A DNA stretch of 64,000 nucleotides from Lottiidibacillus patelloidae (GTDB lineage: Bacteria > Bacillota > Bacilli > Bacillales > SA5d-4), in assembly GCF_002262935.1 (NCBI RefSeq), contig NZ_NPIA01000002.1, positions 124,001-188,000 of the forward strand, written 5' to 3'. Of the stretch, positions 26,830 to 36,024 are shown piece after piece. A program made the position numbers and the translations under genes. Below the pieces are notes generated by a model, which searched no databases, was not told the DNA's origin, and saw nothing but the letters and a program-made list of their open reading frames with translations. Each line of letters begins with the position of its first letter. The first letter of the stretch is position 1.

Positions 26830-28293
26830 TTAACGATCAGGATCTTTAGGGTGAAGCACAGTTGGTCGTCTATTTTTAAGCGGTATTGGTGTTCTTACTA
26901 AAACATCTCTCATCGCCCTGTATGAAAATGGAATAAACGGCCAAAAATATGGTGTCTTGAAAGATTTCATTCGAGTTAGTAACAACATCAGTAATAAGAA
27001 TCCCAATACATAGCCGGCAACTTGGAACGCTGCTGTCATAATTAGCAACCCTATTCTTACTAACCTGTTTGCTAAACTCAATTCATAACTCGGTGTTGCA
27101 AATGAGCCTATAGCAGCTATCGCAAAATATAATATGACTTCATTAGTTAATAGCCCTACTTCAACTGCAACTTGTCCGACCATTAATGCAGCGACTAATC
27201 CAAGGGCAGTCGCTAATGAAGATGGTGTATGTATGGCAGCCATCCTCAACATATCTAAACCTACCTCAATGATTAGGAATTGAACAAACAGAGGAATTTC
27301 ACCCATATCATTTACACCGATATAAGATAATTCCTTCGGAAGTAAATCAGGATTTGTAGCAAATAAATACCATAATGGTAGTAAGAAGATCGATGCGAAG
27401 ACTGCGAAAAAACGAACTAATCGCAAATATGCTCCAACTAACGGTTTCTGCCTATACTCTTCAGCATGTTGTAAGTGATGCCAAAAAGTTGTAGGCGTGA
27501 TTAATACACTTGGTGAACCATCGACCATGATGATAACATGTCCTTCAAATAAATGGGCTGCAGCTGTATCCGGCCGTTCTGTATACCTGACAACAGGGTA
27601 TGGATTCCAGTGGCGACCACTTATAAATTCTTCGATTGTCTTTTCAGCCATTGGTATACCATCAGTATCGATCATTGCCAATGATTCTTTAATTTCTTTC
27701 ACTAAATCAGGGTCTGCAATATCTTCAATATAAGATACACAAATATCCGTCTTTGACCTTCGACCTACCTGCATATATTCCATCCGTAGAGATGGATCTC
27801 TAACTCGTCTTCTCGTTAAAGCAGTATTAAAAACAATCGTTTCTACATAACCGTCCCTTGCACCACGCACTACTCTCTCAATATCTGGTTCTTGAGGTCC
27901 ACGAACTGGGTATGTTCTTGCATCGATGAGTATTGCATAACTAAGACCATCTACTAATAAAACTGTTGGCCCAGCAAGCACACCATTTACAATGACATCT
28001 AAATCTTCCGTCTTTTCAAGTTCTACATAAGGAAGATATGTTTTTAATAATTTTTCTAGTGGTTCAGGCTCTAATTGCTCAGGACTTAAATCTGCTAAGA
28101 GCTTCATTAAATAATGTAATATATCATCTTTCGCAAATCCATCTATGAGAAACATCGCCATTTTTTTATTGGCGTATTCCAAATCTAAATGAATGACATC
28201 GAAACTTTTTTCAACACCTAATTTTTCTTTTAAATAGGATATATTTTTATCAATATCACTCGAAACCCGGTGTTGAATATTATTTTCTTCCAT
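26830..28293 (-). CDS. Spore germination protein, SpoVAF/GerA family
   Basis: A 487-residue member of the GerA-A/SpoVAF family. The soluble N-terminal half carries YLKEKLGVEKSFDV, VVRGARDGYVETIVFNTALT and RHWNPYPVVRYTERPDTAA; the C-terminal half has several membrane helices with WHHLQHAEEYRQKP before them. The TERxDxAAxHLxEGHVIIxVD pattern fits SpoVAF better than GerAA. SpoVAF forms an ion channel in the spore inner membrane that amplifies germination. No GerAB, GerAC or spoVA genes lie beside it, so this is a stand-alone copy. ATG 28293 follows AAGGAGGG at nine bases. Confidence 0.85.
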   Translation of the reverse strand: MEENNIQHRVSSDIDKNISYLKEKLGVEKSFDVIHLDLEYANKKMAMFLIDGFAKDDILHYLMKLLADLSPEQLEPEPLEKLLKTYLPYVELEKTEDLDVIVNGVLAGPTVLLVDGLSYAILIDARTYPVRGPQEPDIERVVRGARDGYVETIVFNTALTRRRVRDPSLRMEYMQVGRRSKTDICVSYIEDIADPDLVKEIKESLAMIDTDGIPMAEKTIEEFISGRHWNPYPVVRYTERPDTAAAHLFEGHVIIMVDGSPSVLITPTTFWHHLQHAEEYRQKPLVGAYLRLVRFFAVFASIFLLPLWYLFATNPDLLPKELSYIGVNDMGEIPLFVQFLIIEVGLDMLRMAAIHTPSSLATALGLVAALMVGQVAVEVGLLTNEVILYFAIAAIGSFATPSYELSLANRLVRIGLLIMTAAFQVAGYVLGFLLLMLLLTRMKSFKTPYFWPFIPFSYRAMRDVLVRTPIPLKNRRPTVLHPKDPDR

Positions 28294-28405
28294 CGTTGTC
28301 ATCCCTCCTTATCATCTCCCATTTTCGTCATTAATTTGGTAAAACATACCTATTACCATTAGAATTCTTACTTTTAAACATAGCATCACTTGAAATAATT
28401 GCTTA

Positions 28406-28434
28406 AATAAAAAAACCTACCGAAATCGGCAGGC
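28406..28434 (-). terminator. Terminator of the M42 peptidase gene
   Basis: Hairpin CCTGCCGA/TCGGTAGG followed by seven T on the minus strand. Confidence 0.85.
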
Positions 28435-28443
28435 TTAGAGTGA

Positions 28444-29487
28444 CTAAATCATCTCAGACATTACATACTTATTAAGAAGTTTATATGTTTCATGAAGGGA
28501 ATCAGTGTGTGTACGCTCATATGCATGTGATGCATCAATTCCTGGACCAATTAAACCGTGGACAATATCATGCCCCGCTCTAATTGCCGCAGTTGCATCT
28601 GAACCATAATAAGGGTAAATATCAACTTTATATTTTATTTCATTTTCTTCTGCTAATTGCACAAGATGTTGACGTAGTTTCTTGTGATACGGTCCACCAG
28701 AATCTTTAGCGCAAATTGATACTGTAAATTCATCTGTCGCTTGCCCATCACCAATTGCACCCATATCGACAGCTAAATATTCCACCGTTTGTTCAGGGAT
28801 ATTTGAGTTCCCGCCGTAACCAATCTCTTCATTGTTTGAAATTAAGAAATGAGTTGTATAAGGAAGCTTTGTACTTGATGTTTGGATATCTTTAATGAGT
28901 TGTAATAAAATAGCGACACTCGCTTTGTCATCTAGATGTCTTGATTTAATAAATCCAGTATCCGTAACTTCTACTCTCGGGTCAAAAGAAACGAAATCGC
29001 CAACTGCGATACCTAGATCTTCTACATCTTTTTTCCTGTGAACTTTCGCATCTATTCTTACCTCCATATTGTTTTCATCTCGTTTTGCTTCTCCAGCATT
29101 TTTGTAAACGTGAACGGACGTTTGATGCATTAGGATTGTTCCAGTAAATGTCTTTCCACTACTCGTTTCAATGGTACAATATTCACCTTCAATTGCATTC
29201 CATCTAAACCCACCAATTAAAGATAGTTTTAGACGTCCATCAGGTTTTATATCTTTAACCATCGCGCCAAGTGTGTCAACATGAGCTGTTAACATGCGAT
29301 GTTCATTTTCATTTTCTCCACGAATCGTCGCAATTAATCCACCTTTACGATTTCGCGTTAGCTGTAAGTCAAAATTACTTAATGAAGATTCCACATAGGA
29401 AATAATTTCTTCTGTATTTCCTGAAGGGCTTGGAATATTAACTAAATTTTTTATAGTTGTTACAATATCTTGAACTTCTTTACTCAT
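28444..29487 (-). CDS. M42 family metallopeptidase
   Basis: A two-metal aminopeptidase of the M42 (FrvX/YsdC) family, about 347 residues. Metal ligands are visible as TAHVDTLG (His, Asp), SRHLDDKASV (bridging Asp), NNEEIGYGG (catalytic Glu pair), and VDMGAIG; the last His is in IDASHAYERTHTDS. These enzymes form large tetrahedral cytoplasmic peptidases. The ATG at 29487 is favoured by an AGGAG site. The gene is divergent from the anchored hypothetical protein at 29577. Confidence 0.88.
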   Translation of the reverse strand: MSKEVQDIVTTIKNLVNIPSPSGNTEEIISYVESSLSNFDLQLTRNRKGGLIATIRGENENEHRMLTAHVDTLGAMVKDIKPDGRLKLSLIGGFRWNAIEGEYCTIETSSGKTFTGTILMHQTSVHVYKNAGEAKRDENNMEVRIDAKVHRKKDVEDLGIAVGDFVSFDPRVEVTDTGFIKSRHLDDKASVAILLQLIKDIQTSSTKLPYTTHFLISNNEEIGYGGNSNIPEQTVEYLAVDMGAIGDGQATDEFTVSICAKDSGGPYHKKLRQHLVQLAEENEIKYKVDIYPYYGSDATAAIRAGHDIVHGLIGPGIDASHAYERTHTDSLHETYKLLNKYVMSEMI

Positions 29488-29576
29488 AAAATTAGTCACT
29501 CCTAACGATTTCTATTAATATTTTTTAATGCTTGTTCATATCGTTAAATAGCAGGCTGTCCAAGGAGGTATTCCTT

Positions 29577-30455
29577 TTGAAAGCAACAAAGATAACAATA
29601 CTATTACTATGTATCTTAACTTTATGTTACAGTACTTACTATTTTTTATCCAATGATAAAGTAGAAGTGGAAGAAAGTTTAATATTCTTTCCGATTGACC
29701 CTGATGTTCAGTTTATCGAGGCTACTTCAAACGTGTATCTGTTAGATCAGGAAGACGAAGATGAATATACAATTAAATTTTTATCACAGTCTCGTCTCGA
29801 CCGCAAAGCTTATTTACGACAAGACTTATCATTCGTATTTGAAGATGGCATTCTTGCGGCAACTTTATCAAAGTGGAAAGAAAACGCATCGACAATTAAG
29901 CAAAAGAAAGAAATAAACGGTGAGGATAGTAGCTATTATGAAACCGTTACTTTTCACCATGCAGAAATCCATTATCCAGATGACATTATTAAAAGCAGTC
30001 AAATAATGAGCTATGATTTTTTGTATGTAATTGATTCACCTTTAAGCCCATTAGAAGCATTTAAAATTCCTGAAACGAATCTAGAGAGAGAATGGAAGTT
30101 CATTTTAGATAATACAAGGAAACAGCAATTACAATATGTTTGGGGTAAATTACTTGAAGCGTCCGCTTTAAACGCAAGTGATTATTACGCTATGCCACTA
30201 ACTGCTCTAATTAATTATAATGACAAAACCCTGCCGAATTTAACAAAAAAACAATCTCAAAAAGCAATTGGTGGTCTGTGGGAAGGAATTTATAAAAATT
30301 ATTTCCTAGGAATTAAAGAAGAGGATGGCTCTATTAGTTCCCCAATTGGGAGCAGCCTTCCTCTAATCCTACTTGATAAACAAAGCACACATTTTATTAT
30401 ATTATTTGAAACGAAGTCTGGTAAAAATGTAAAACTAATTCAAAAAATAGGTTAA
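29577..30455 (+). CDS. Membrane-anchored hypothetical protein
   Basis: A 292-residue protein with one N-terminal hydrophobic segment (residues 6-24) and a large outer domain, so an uncleaved signal anchor is likely. I do not recognise the family. It is acidic early on (DQEDEDEYT). The start is TTG 29577, seven bases after AAGGAGG; the longer frame to 29532 lacks a site. Its stop shares the four bases TTAA with the stop of convergent gluP, with no terminator between. Confidence 0.65.
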   Translation: MKATKITILLLCILTLCYSTYYFLSNDKVEVEESLIFFPIDPDVQFIEATSNVYLLDQEDEDEYTIKFLSQSRLDRKAYLRQDLSFVFEDGILAATLSKWKENASTIKQKKEINGEDSSYYETVTFHHAEIHYPDDIIKSSQIMSYDFLYVIDSPLSPLEAFKIPETNLEREWKFILDNTRKQQLQYVWGKLLEASALNASDYYAMPLTALINYNDKTLPNLTKKQSQKAIGGLWEGIYKNYFLGIKEEDGSISSPIGSSLPLILLDKQSTHFIILFETKSGKNVKLIQKIG

Positions 30456-31999
30456 TGATTTGTCGCTTCTTTTAATTTATTATATAAGTTCTCATAGCTC
30501 TCTTCATCGGGATTTAATTGTAATGCTTTCTCAGCCGATGAAAGAGCTTTTTTATGCTCACTAACTTCTAAATATACAAGTGCTAAATTAAAATGTGCCT
30601 CATGAAATTTACTATTTAACTGTATTGTATTTTGTAAATGTTCGATTGCTTCTAAATATTTTCCTAATTGAATTTCCGTATATGATAAAAGAAACTGATA
30701 TTCATCTAACTCTTGACCATGTTCATAATGGGAGATTAATAAATCATACGCTTCACTATATTGTTCTCCATCAATATATTGCTGTGATAACTGCATCACT
30801 GTGAGGGGATGCGGATTTTCAATATTATTGTTATAGCTCCAAAAAGTGAAGATGCTTGCAGCTAGCGTGATAGCAATACCATATACAAAGCGTTTACGAA
30901 GCCCTTGTTGACTAGGTAGTTGGACAATCGCAGCAGCGAGGAAACCTCCTATTAATCCACCAATATGTCCGCTATTATCAATCATTTCAACTGAAAAACC
31001 GAGTATTAAATTAATTGCTAAAATAAACAATAAGTTTTTTCCAATTGTTTTAAAAAATAATTCTTTTTTAATAAGGCCAAAGTATAATAAAGCTCCAAAA
31101 CATCCAAAAATTGCTCCTGAAGCTCCTGCTGAAATTTGTGGGTTAAAAGCAAAACTAGCTAATGAACCAATAATTCCTGCAATGAAATAGATAAATAAAA
31201 AGCGAGTCGTACCATACATTTTTTCGACGAACATCCCTAAATAATATAACGCAATGGAATTCATGATTAAGTGAAAAAATCCAATGTGTAAAAACATTGG
31301 TGTAATAAAACGCCACCATTCACCTTCTAAAATTAAGAGATTGTTTTTTGCACCAAATAAAACTAGTGTTTCAATATTTGTACTTCCACCAAACTTTTCA
31401 AGCAATAAGTACATAATCACATTTATTGCTAATAGAATAAACGTAGCAATTGGCTTGCCATTATTAAAAATTGCATTAAATTCCTTTTCACGCCTTCGCT
31501 GATCAGCAAAAATCTTCGCTTTAAATGCTTCAAAATCATAAATGATTAAATGTAAATAACGTTTAATACCATCATTACTTTCCTCGTTCAAAAAACTTAT
31601 TAGCGGTGTGTAACCTTCATAACTAGCTGACTCACTAAAGACGATATGCGAATGTTGTAAACCCTTTGACTTATTTTCATCAACAGAATCATTATACTGT
31701 AGAACTGGGTCTTCTTTTGAAAAATAAACTGTTCTACATCTTATTTTCCTCTTACTTGCACCACGGCTAATTTCCTCTAAAACTAGTGAAAAGTTTTCTA
31801 TATCCTTCCTAATATCATTTCCCCATATTAAGTCTTTTTGGCAGAGGCGGAGCAACTCTTGGCCATTTTCACTTTCTAACCACACTTCTTTTTCATCATG
31901 TGAAGTATAAGCAATACTATATTCTTTTTCTAATACATAATAAGCTATAACCTTCCAAAATAGCCTCTCATACCCGGTATTTTCAGTATTTCCTTGCAC
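30452..31999 (-). CDS. gluP: Rhomboid intramembrane serine protease GluP
   Basis: A 515-residue protein with a cytoplasmic N-terminal domain (1-180), a six- to seven-helix rhomboid core and C-terminal TPR repeats (about 400-510). The catalytic serine is Ser294 in SAGASGAIFG and the histidine is His345 in NSGHIGGLIGG; HIGFFHLIMNSIA carries the oxyanion-stabilising residues. B. subtilis GluP (YqgP) cuts membrane proteins such as the MgtE magnesium transporter. Start is GTG behind GAGGTGAGG. It overlaps the convergent gene by four bases. Confidence 0.93.
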   Translation of the reverse strand: MQGNTENTGYERLFWKVIAYYVLEKEYSIAYTSHDEKEVWLESENGQELLRLCQKDLIWGNDIRKDIENFSLVLEEISRGASKRKIRCRTVYFSKEDPVLQYNDSVDENKSKGLQHSHIVFSESASYEGYTPLISFLNEESNDGIKRYLHLIIYDFEAFKAKIFADQRRREKEFNAIFNNGKPIATFILLAINVIMYLLLEKFGGSTNIETLVLFGAKNNLLILEGEWWRFITPMFLHIGFFHLIMNSIALYYLGMFVEKMYGTTRFLFIYFIAGIIGSLASFAFNPQISAGASGAIFGCFGALLYFGLIKKELFFKTIGKNLLFILAINLILGFSVEMIDNSGHIGGLIGGFLAAAIVQLPSQQGLRKRFVYGIAITLAASIFTFWSYNNNIENPHPLTVMQLSQQYIDGEQYSEAYDLLISHYEHGQELDEYQFLLSYTEIQLGKYLEAIEHLQNTIQLNSKFHEAHFNLALVYLEVSEHKKALSSAEKALQLNPDEESYENLYNKLKEATNH

Positions 32000-32013
32000 A
32001 TTACCTCACCTCA

Positions 32014-32760
32014 CTACACATCATTAAAAAAGGTATAAATATCTTGAAATGATTCTGCCACAAAGATTGGCTTATGATTTGTCGTGCTCTTTTCATTTCT
32101 ACTATTTAAAAAAATAGCTTCCCAACCTGCTTCCATTGCCCCAACTATATCTTGATCCCATGAGTCACCGATATATAGATGCTTATTTTGCTTGTAATTC
32201 CATTTTAGTCTAACGAAATCAAAAATATGTTTACTAGGTTTCTCTGATCCAACACCTTCAGAAATGATGATGTGCTCTGTCGGGAAAAATTGTAACAATT
32301 CCAAGTGTATTAATTTATTTAATTGAATTCTTTGTTTCCCATTTGTAATAATTCCTATTATAATTCCTCGCTCTGTTAATCTCTTTAAGAGGGACTTTAC
32401 ACCCTTATAAGGCTTTGCAAATGTATGTACAATACTTTCATAATGTGAATGAAATTCATCTGCATCCTCTACTGTAAAAGGGTAAGCAAATTCAGCCATC
32501 GTTTTTATGTAACGCTTGTGTTGATATTTGCGCCTAGTTAAAATCCCTTCTTCATAATCAGCCCAATATTTGTCGCAGTTTACTTTAAAAATTTTAAACC
32601 ATATTTTACTGGATACTGGGTTTGTAATCCCATATTTCTTTAATTTTTTAAGGGAAATTGTCTCATAACAATTAATGATAGCTGCTTGAAACGCATCTTC
32701 ATGACTATATAATGTATTATCTAAGTCAAAGAATATTATGTTCCAATTTAGTTTAGTCAT
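32014..32760 (-). CDS. HAD-superfamily hydrolase (YjjG-like)
   Basis: A 248-residue haloacid dehalogenase-type phosphatase with motif I FFDLDNTLY, motif II IIGIITNG, motif III lysine in SEKPSKHIF, and motif IV YIGDSWDQDIVGA. The helical cap between motifs I and II resembles that of YjjG/N-acylneuraminate phosphatase relatives, so a nucleotidase or sugar phosphatase is plausible. It lies 14 bases before gluP and is co-transcribed with it. Substrate not determinable. Confidence 0.82.
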   Translation of the reverse strand: MTKLNWNIIFFDLDNTLYSHEDAFQAAIINCYETISLKKLKKYGITNPVSSKIWFKIFKVNCDKYWADYEEGILTRRKYQHKRYIKTMAEFAYPFTVEDADEFHSHYESIVHTFAKPYKGVKSLLKRLTERGIIIGIITNGKQRIQLNKLIHLELLQFFPTEHIIISEGVGSEKPSKHIFDFVRLKWNYKQNKHLYIGDSWDQDIVGAMEAGWEAIFLNSRNEKSTTNHKPIFVAESFQDIYTFFNDV

Positions 32761-32793
32761 ATTTTCTACACCTTTGGTTTCATATTATTATAA

Positions 32794-32818
32794 AAAGAAA
32801 AACTCGCCAAACGGCGAG
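32794..32818 (-). terminator. Intrinsic terminator of the small YqgO-like gene
   Basis: CTCGCCGTTTGGCGAG hairpin followed by TTTTTC on the minus strand, between the 60-residue gene and the HAD gene. Confidence 0.85.
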
Positions 32819-32869
32819 AGGAGTAAGGTTGCATACTTTAGGAAGGTTTCCTAGTTAAGTCTGCGTGTA

Positions 32870-33052
32870 TTACATGGCTCTAAATGCTTGATGGATAAAT
32901 TTTTCACGAACACCTGGGATTCTCATTGTTAACGACACAATAATTTGTCTAATCCCCCTAATACTCATTAAAGCATTTAAAACTTTATAACGTTTTTGAT
33001 ATAAAAAATATCCACTAATTGCAACAATAAAAAGGCGAACTATCATACTCAT
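32870..33052 (-). CDS. Small membrane-associated protein (YqgO-like by position)
   Basis: A 60-residue basic protein: a hydrophobic N-terminal helix (MSMIVRLFIVAISGYFLY) and an amphipathic, arginine-rich rest ending GVREKFIHQAFRAM. It has an AAGGAGGG ribosome site. B. subtilis has a small gene, yqgO, in the same place between yqgN and gluP; I infer equivalence from position and size. Function unknown. Confidence 0.6.
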   Translation of the reverse strand: MSMIVRLFIVAISGYFLYQKRYKVLNALMSIRGIRQIIVSLTMRIPGVREKFIHQAFRAM

Positions 33053-33102
33053 CGAAATCCCTCCTTACTATTACTATTTGAGAGATCGACTCATTTTATC
33101 CA

Positions 33103-34110
33103 TTAATGAAAATAATTTCCGAAAAGTTGTTTCGCTCTTTCTAAATCTTTTGTACCTTGAATTAACACACGCCCATCCGGAAAAATGACAAATTGTTCTT
33201 CATCATTTAAATGAACCCTCAATAAAAAAGGCGTTTTCTTTACCTTGAATTCTTTTCCGAACTGACTTTCTAAGGAGTTTAAATTTAATGTCTTGTTACT
33301 CGTAATTTGTATCGTATTCCGTCCACATAAAACCGTATAGTTGTCATCATCATTATTACTTTTTAATGCAGGATATTGTTTGATTACACATGTTGGACAA
33401 TCTTTTTTTTGTTTTGTTAATGGTAATTCATAGGAATGGTTATTCCAGATATCAAGTGATACTATAGCCTTTCTACTATATGTTTCTTTATGTATTAAGT
33501 ACTTCATTGCTTCAACAGCTTGATATGATGCAACAATATCAACAACCGGTGATATCACTCCGATTGTGTCACAAGTTTGGCCAACTTGATCCCCACTAGA
33601 AATATAACAACGTAAGCAGGGCGTCTTACCTGGAATAAATATTGCGGACATGCCTCGAGAACTTACAGCTCCACCATATACAAATGGAATACCTTTTTTA
33701 AAACAGGCATCATTTAATAAAAAGCGTGTCTCAAAATTATCAGTACCGTCTAATACTAAATCAACACCTCTAATATGCTCTTCAATATTGTCTGCATGAA
33801 CATCTGTAACGATTCCAGAAACCTTTATATCCGAATTTATTCTTTTAAGTTTATGCTCCGCAGCCACTGCTTTTGGTGTGGCATTGATAGCATCTTCTTC
33901 TTCGAATAACATTTGACGTTGTAAGTTACTAAACTCTACATAGTCTCGGTCAACTATATTAATATTGCCTACCCCAGACCTAGCTAAATGGTTCGCAATT
34001 GCAGTGCCTAGAGCACCACAGCCAACGATAAGAACACTAGATTTCTGAAGCTTTTTTTGCCCCTCTTCTCCTATAGGCGAAAATAACATTTGCCTAGCAT
34101 ACCGCTCCAT
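33103..34110 (-). CDS. ThiF/MoeB-family adenylyltransferase
   Basis: An E1-like enzyme that adenylates the C-terminus of ThiS or MoaD. ATP-binding glycine motif VLIVGCGALGTAIANHLARSG lies near residues 26-46 (quoted here as VGCGALG), the Arg finger region VDRDYVEFSNLQRQ follows, and zinc is held by CLRC (about 162-165) and CPTC (about 240-243). The C-terminal 80 residues are an extra beta-rich part, not a rhodanese domain. As the thiamine operon here lacks thiF, this gene may serve ThiS, MoaD or both. Confidence 0.85.
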   Translation of the reverse strand: MERYARQMLFSPIGEEGQKKLQKSSVLIVGCGALGTAIANHLARSGVGNINIVDRDYVEFSNLQRQMLFEEEDAINATPKAVAAEHKLKRINSDIKVSGIVTDVHADNIEEHIRGVDLVLDGTDNFETRFLLNDACFKKGIPFVYGGAVSSRGMSAIFIPGKTPCLRCYISSGDQVGQTCDTIGVISPVVDIVASYQAVEAMKYLIHKETYSRKAIVSLDIWNNHSYELPLTKQKKDCPTCVIKQYPALKSNNDDDNYTVLCGRNTIQITSNKTLNLNSLESQFGKEFKVKKTPFLLRVHLNDEEQFVIFPDGRVLIQGTKDLERAKQLFGNYFH

Positions 34111-34120
34111 ATTTCCCCTC

Positions 34121-34903
34121 CTACAACACTACTGCCATACCGCCTAGTAAACCTGCAAATAAAATTGATAGAAAATTCACTGTATCATTTGAGATCCAAA
34201 TAAATCCATGAAGTAATTCCGTCTCTTTATGACAATGCATCTTCTTTTCTGTTTCAAGTCCACATACTTGACATTTAAATTTCCGCTGTAACAAAGCTCC
34301 CAGAATTGTATCAATTACACTTCCCATAAACCCAATAATCGTAAACAAGATAAGGTAAGGCATAGGTAAAGAAAATAACAGCATCGCCAATAGTGCTATC
34401 AAAAAAGCTCCTGCCAGAGATGCCAAAAGCCCTAATGAAGAAACTGCCCCCGAGGTCCCGGGGTCTGTTTCCTTACCGCTTAGCAGTAAGAATGGCTTCT
34501 TCTTACTTAGCACTCCTAATTCAGAAGCCCACGTATCGCTATTAGCAGCTGCAATACTCGCAATGAAAATTGCCAATAGGGAGTTGTCCTTAGTTAAATA
34601 ATATAAAAACCCACAGACAGCCGCTAGACCACCGTTTGCTACTACTTGAACGAAATCCCTACCTGCACTTTTTTCAATTTTTTCTTCTACTTTTACTTTT
34701 TTTTCTTTCTTATATGAACTCCAGAAGCTAGAACTAATAAAGAAAGCTCCTAAAAGAAAAATTCCCTTATAGCCAAAACCTATTAAAACAGAAAATCCTA
34801 CAAGAATTGTCCCGACAGCTCCCAGTCTTGTTAGCATCTGATAACGGTGACCAATGTACGCTGCAAGTATTAAAATAGGTATGAGATAATAATCAATAAT
34901 CAT
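34121..34903 (-). CDS. DUF92 integral membrane protein
   Basis: A 260-residue polytopic protein of the DUF92/TIGR00297 family, with five to six hydrophobic segments. Conserved segments are AANSDTWASELGVLSKKKPF and DPGTSGAVSSLGL, typical of this family; plant members act in phytyl phosphate kinase reactions (VTE6-related). The bacterial role is not settled. It overlaps yqgN by 11 bases and is 10 bases before the ThiF-like gene, so the three form an operon. B. subtilis does not have it here. Confidence 0.83.
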   Translation of the reverse strand: MIIDYYLIPILILAAYIGHRYQMLTRLGAVGTILVGFSVLIGFGYKGIFLLGAFFISSSFWSSYKKEKKVKVEEKIEKSAGRDFVQVVANGGLAAVCGFLYYLTKDNSLLAIFIASIAAANSDTWASELGVLSKKKPFLLLSGKETDPGTSGAVSSLGLLASLAGAFLIALLAMLLFSLPMPYLILFTIIGFMGSVIDTILGALLQRKFKCQVCGLETEKKMHCHKETELLHGFIWISNDTVNFLSILFAGLLGGMAVVL

Positions 34904-35465
34904 TTATTATAGACCTTCTATCTGTTATTATTTTCTTCACTGGAATATCATAACGGTCATGAGGCAACCAACTTAAAAGTTGAAAATCAAAACTTAAAGA
35001 AATAGTATTGCCTGAAAAGTTTTCCAAATAGCGATCATAAAAGCCACCACCATACCCAATACGGTACCCGTCAATACTAAACAACAAACCTGGTACTATT
35101 AATAGGTTAATTTCCTCTTTAATCGCTGCATTTGTTTGATCTATAATAGGCTCAAATAATCCTAGTCTCGCTTGTATAATTTGATTGTAGCTAGTTATAA
35201 AGCGAAACTGCAATTGCTTTGTTTCCCATAAAGCTTGAGGAATCGTTACTTTTTTTCCTTCTTGCCAAGCCTTTTCAATGATATGCTTTGTATTTATTTC
35301 TCTTCCAACTGATATTGTAACTCCAATTGTATTTGCTTCTTTCCATTCTTCTGTTGTAAAAAGTTGTGAAGTAATTTTCTTCGAAGTGCTTTCATATGTA
35401 GAATCTGACATTTGTTCTAAACGTTTTTTTATTAATTTACGATATTTAGTTTTTATTTCCTTCAC
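34893..35465 (-). CDS. yqgN: 5-formyltetrahydrofolate cyclo-ligase YqgN
   Basis: Converts 5-formyl-THF to 5,10-methenyl-THF with ATP, returning stored folate to the active pool. The family signature is at the C-terminal half: LLIVPGLLFSIDGYRIGYGGGFYDRYL, here quoted as VPGLLF and GYGGGFYDRYL. Length 190. The GTG at 35465 has a perfect AGGAGG site six bases away; the frame runs further to 35486 without one. It complements the glycine cleavage genes in one-carbon metabolism. Confidence 0.9.
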   Translation of the reverse strand: MKEIKTKYRKLIKKRLEQMSDSTYESTSKKITSQLFTTEEWKEANTIGVTISVGREINTKHIIEKAWQEGKKVTIPQALWETKQLQFRFITSYNQIIQARLGLFEPIIDQTNAAIKEEINLLIVPGLLFSIDGYRIGYGGGFYDRYLENFSGNTISLSFDFQLLSWLPHDRYDIPVKKIITDRRSIINDY

Positions 35466-35603
35466 AAGTAACCTCCTAAAAAGCAACGTATAGGAAAATT
35501 AAAACCCACCAGGAGGCGAGAGATTTGTAGAGCAAAAGAAATGCATATAATCATGTGTTTTCTTAATAAAGCAAAGGTAGTAAATTCCAATAATATATAA
35601 ATG

Positions 35604-35635
35604 TAAAAAAAACAGTAGGAAAGATCCCTACTGTT
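35604..35635 (-). terminator. Terminator of rpmG
   Basis: Arms AACAGTAGG and CCTACTGTT followed by eight T on the minus strand. The rpmG stop codon overlaps the upstream arm. Confidence 0.85.
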
Positions 35636-35783
35636 ATTTTACTTCACGGTGTAACGTATGTTTTTTTAATCTTGGGCTATATTTTTTAAGCTCAAGACGC
35701 TCTGGGTTGTTACGCTTATTCTTTTTAGTGATATAAGTGCGGTCACCAGTTTCTGTACATGCTAAAGTAATGTTTACGCGCAT
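35634..35783 (-). CDS. rpmG: 50S ribosomal protein L33 (zinc-independent form)
   Basis: A 49-residue protein read from the sequence: [14 protein letters not shown], then [30 protein letters not shown] split here into [13 protein letters not shown] and HTLHREVK. Only one cysteine remains of the four zinc ligands of classical L33 (ETG replaces ECG, YSP replaces YCP), so this is the C-minus paralogue. It lies upstream of yqgN as in Bacillus. No Zur-box-like sequence was seen upstream in 35784-35900. Confidence 0.92.
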   Translation of the reverse strand: MRVNITLACTETGDRTYITKKNKRNNPERLELKKYSPRLKKHTLHREVK

Positions 35784-36024
35784 TTATTTCGCCTCCATTC
35801 TTACTTGGATGTCATATAATAGTCAGATTAGAGCTTGTTTTATTTTAGATGTAATAAAAAATTTCTAATCACTTGGATGGACCTTTTAATAATACCAAAG
35901 AGATGGCATTTCTTCAAGTACATTATTGCTTATATTTTTTTGAATTAGCATATGATAAAATAATAATACCTAAATATTACCAATGAACTTCACGTGAACA
36001 ATTTTTAATTTAAAGGAGGTATTT

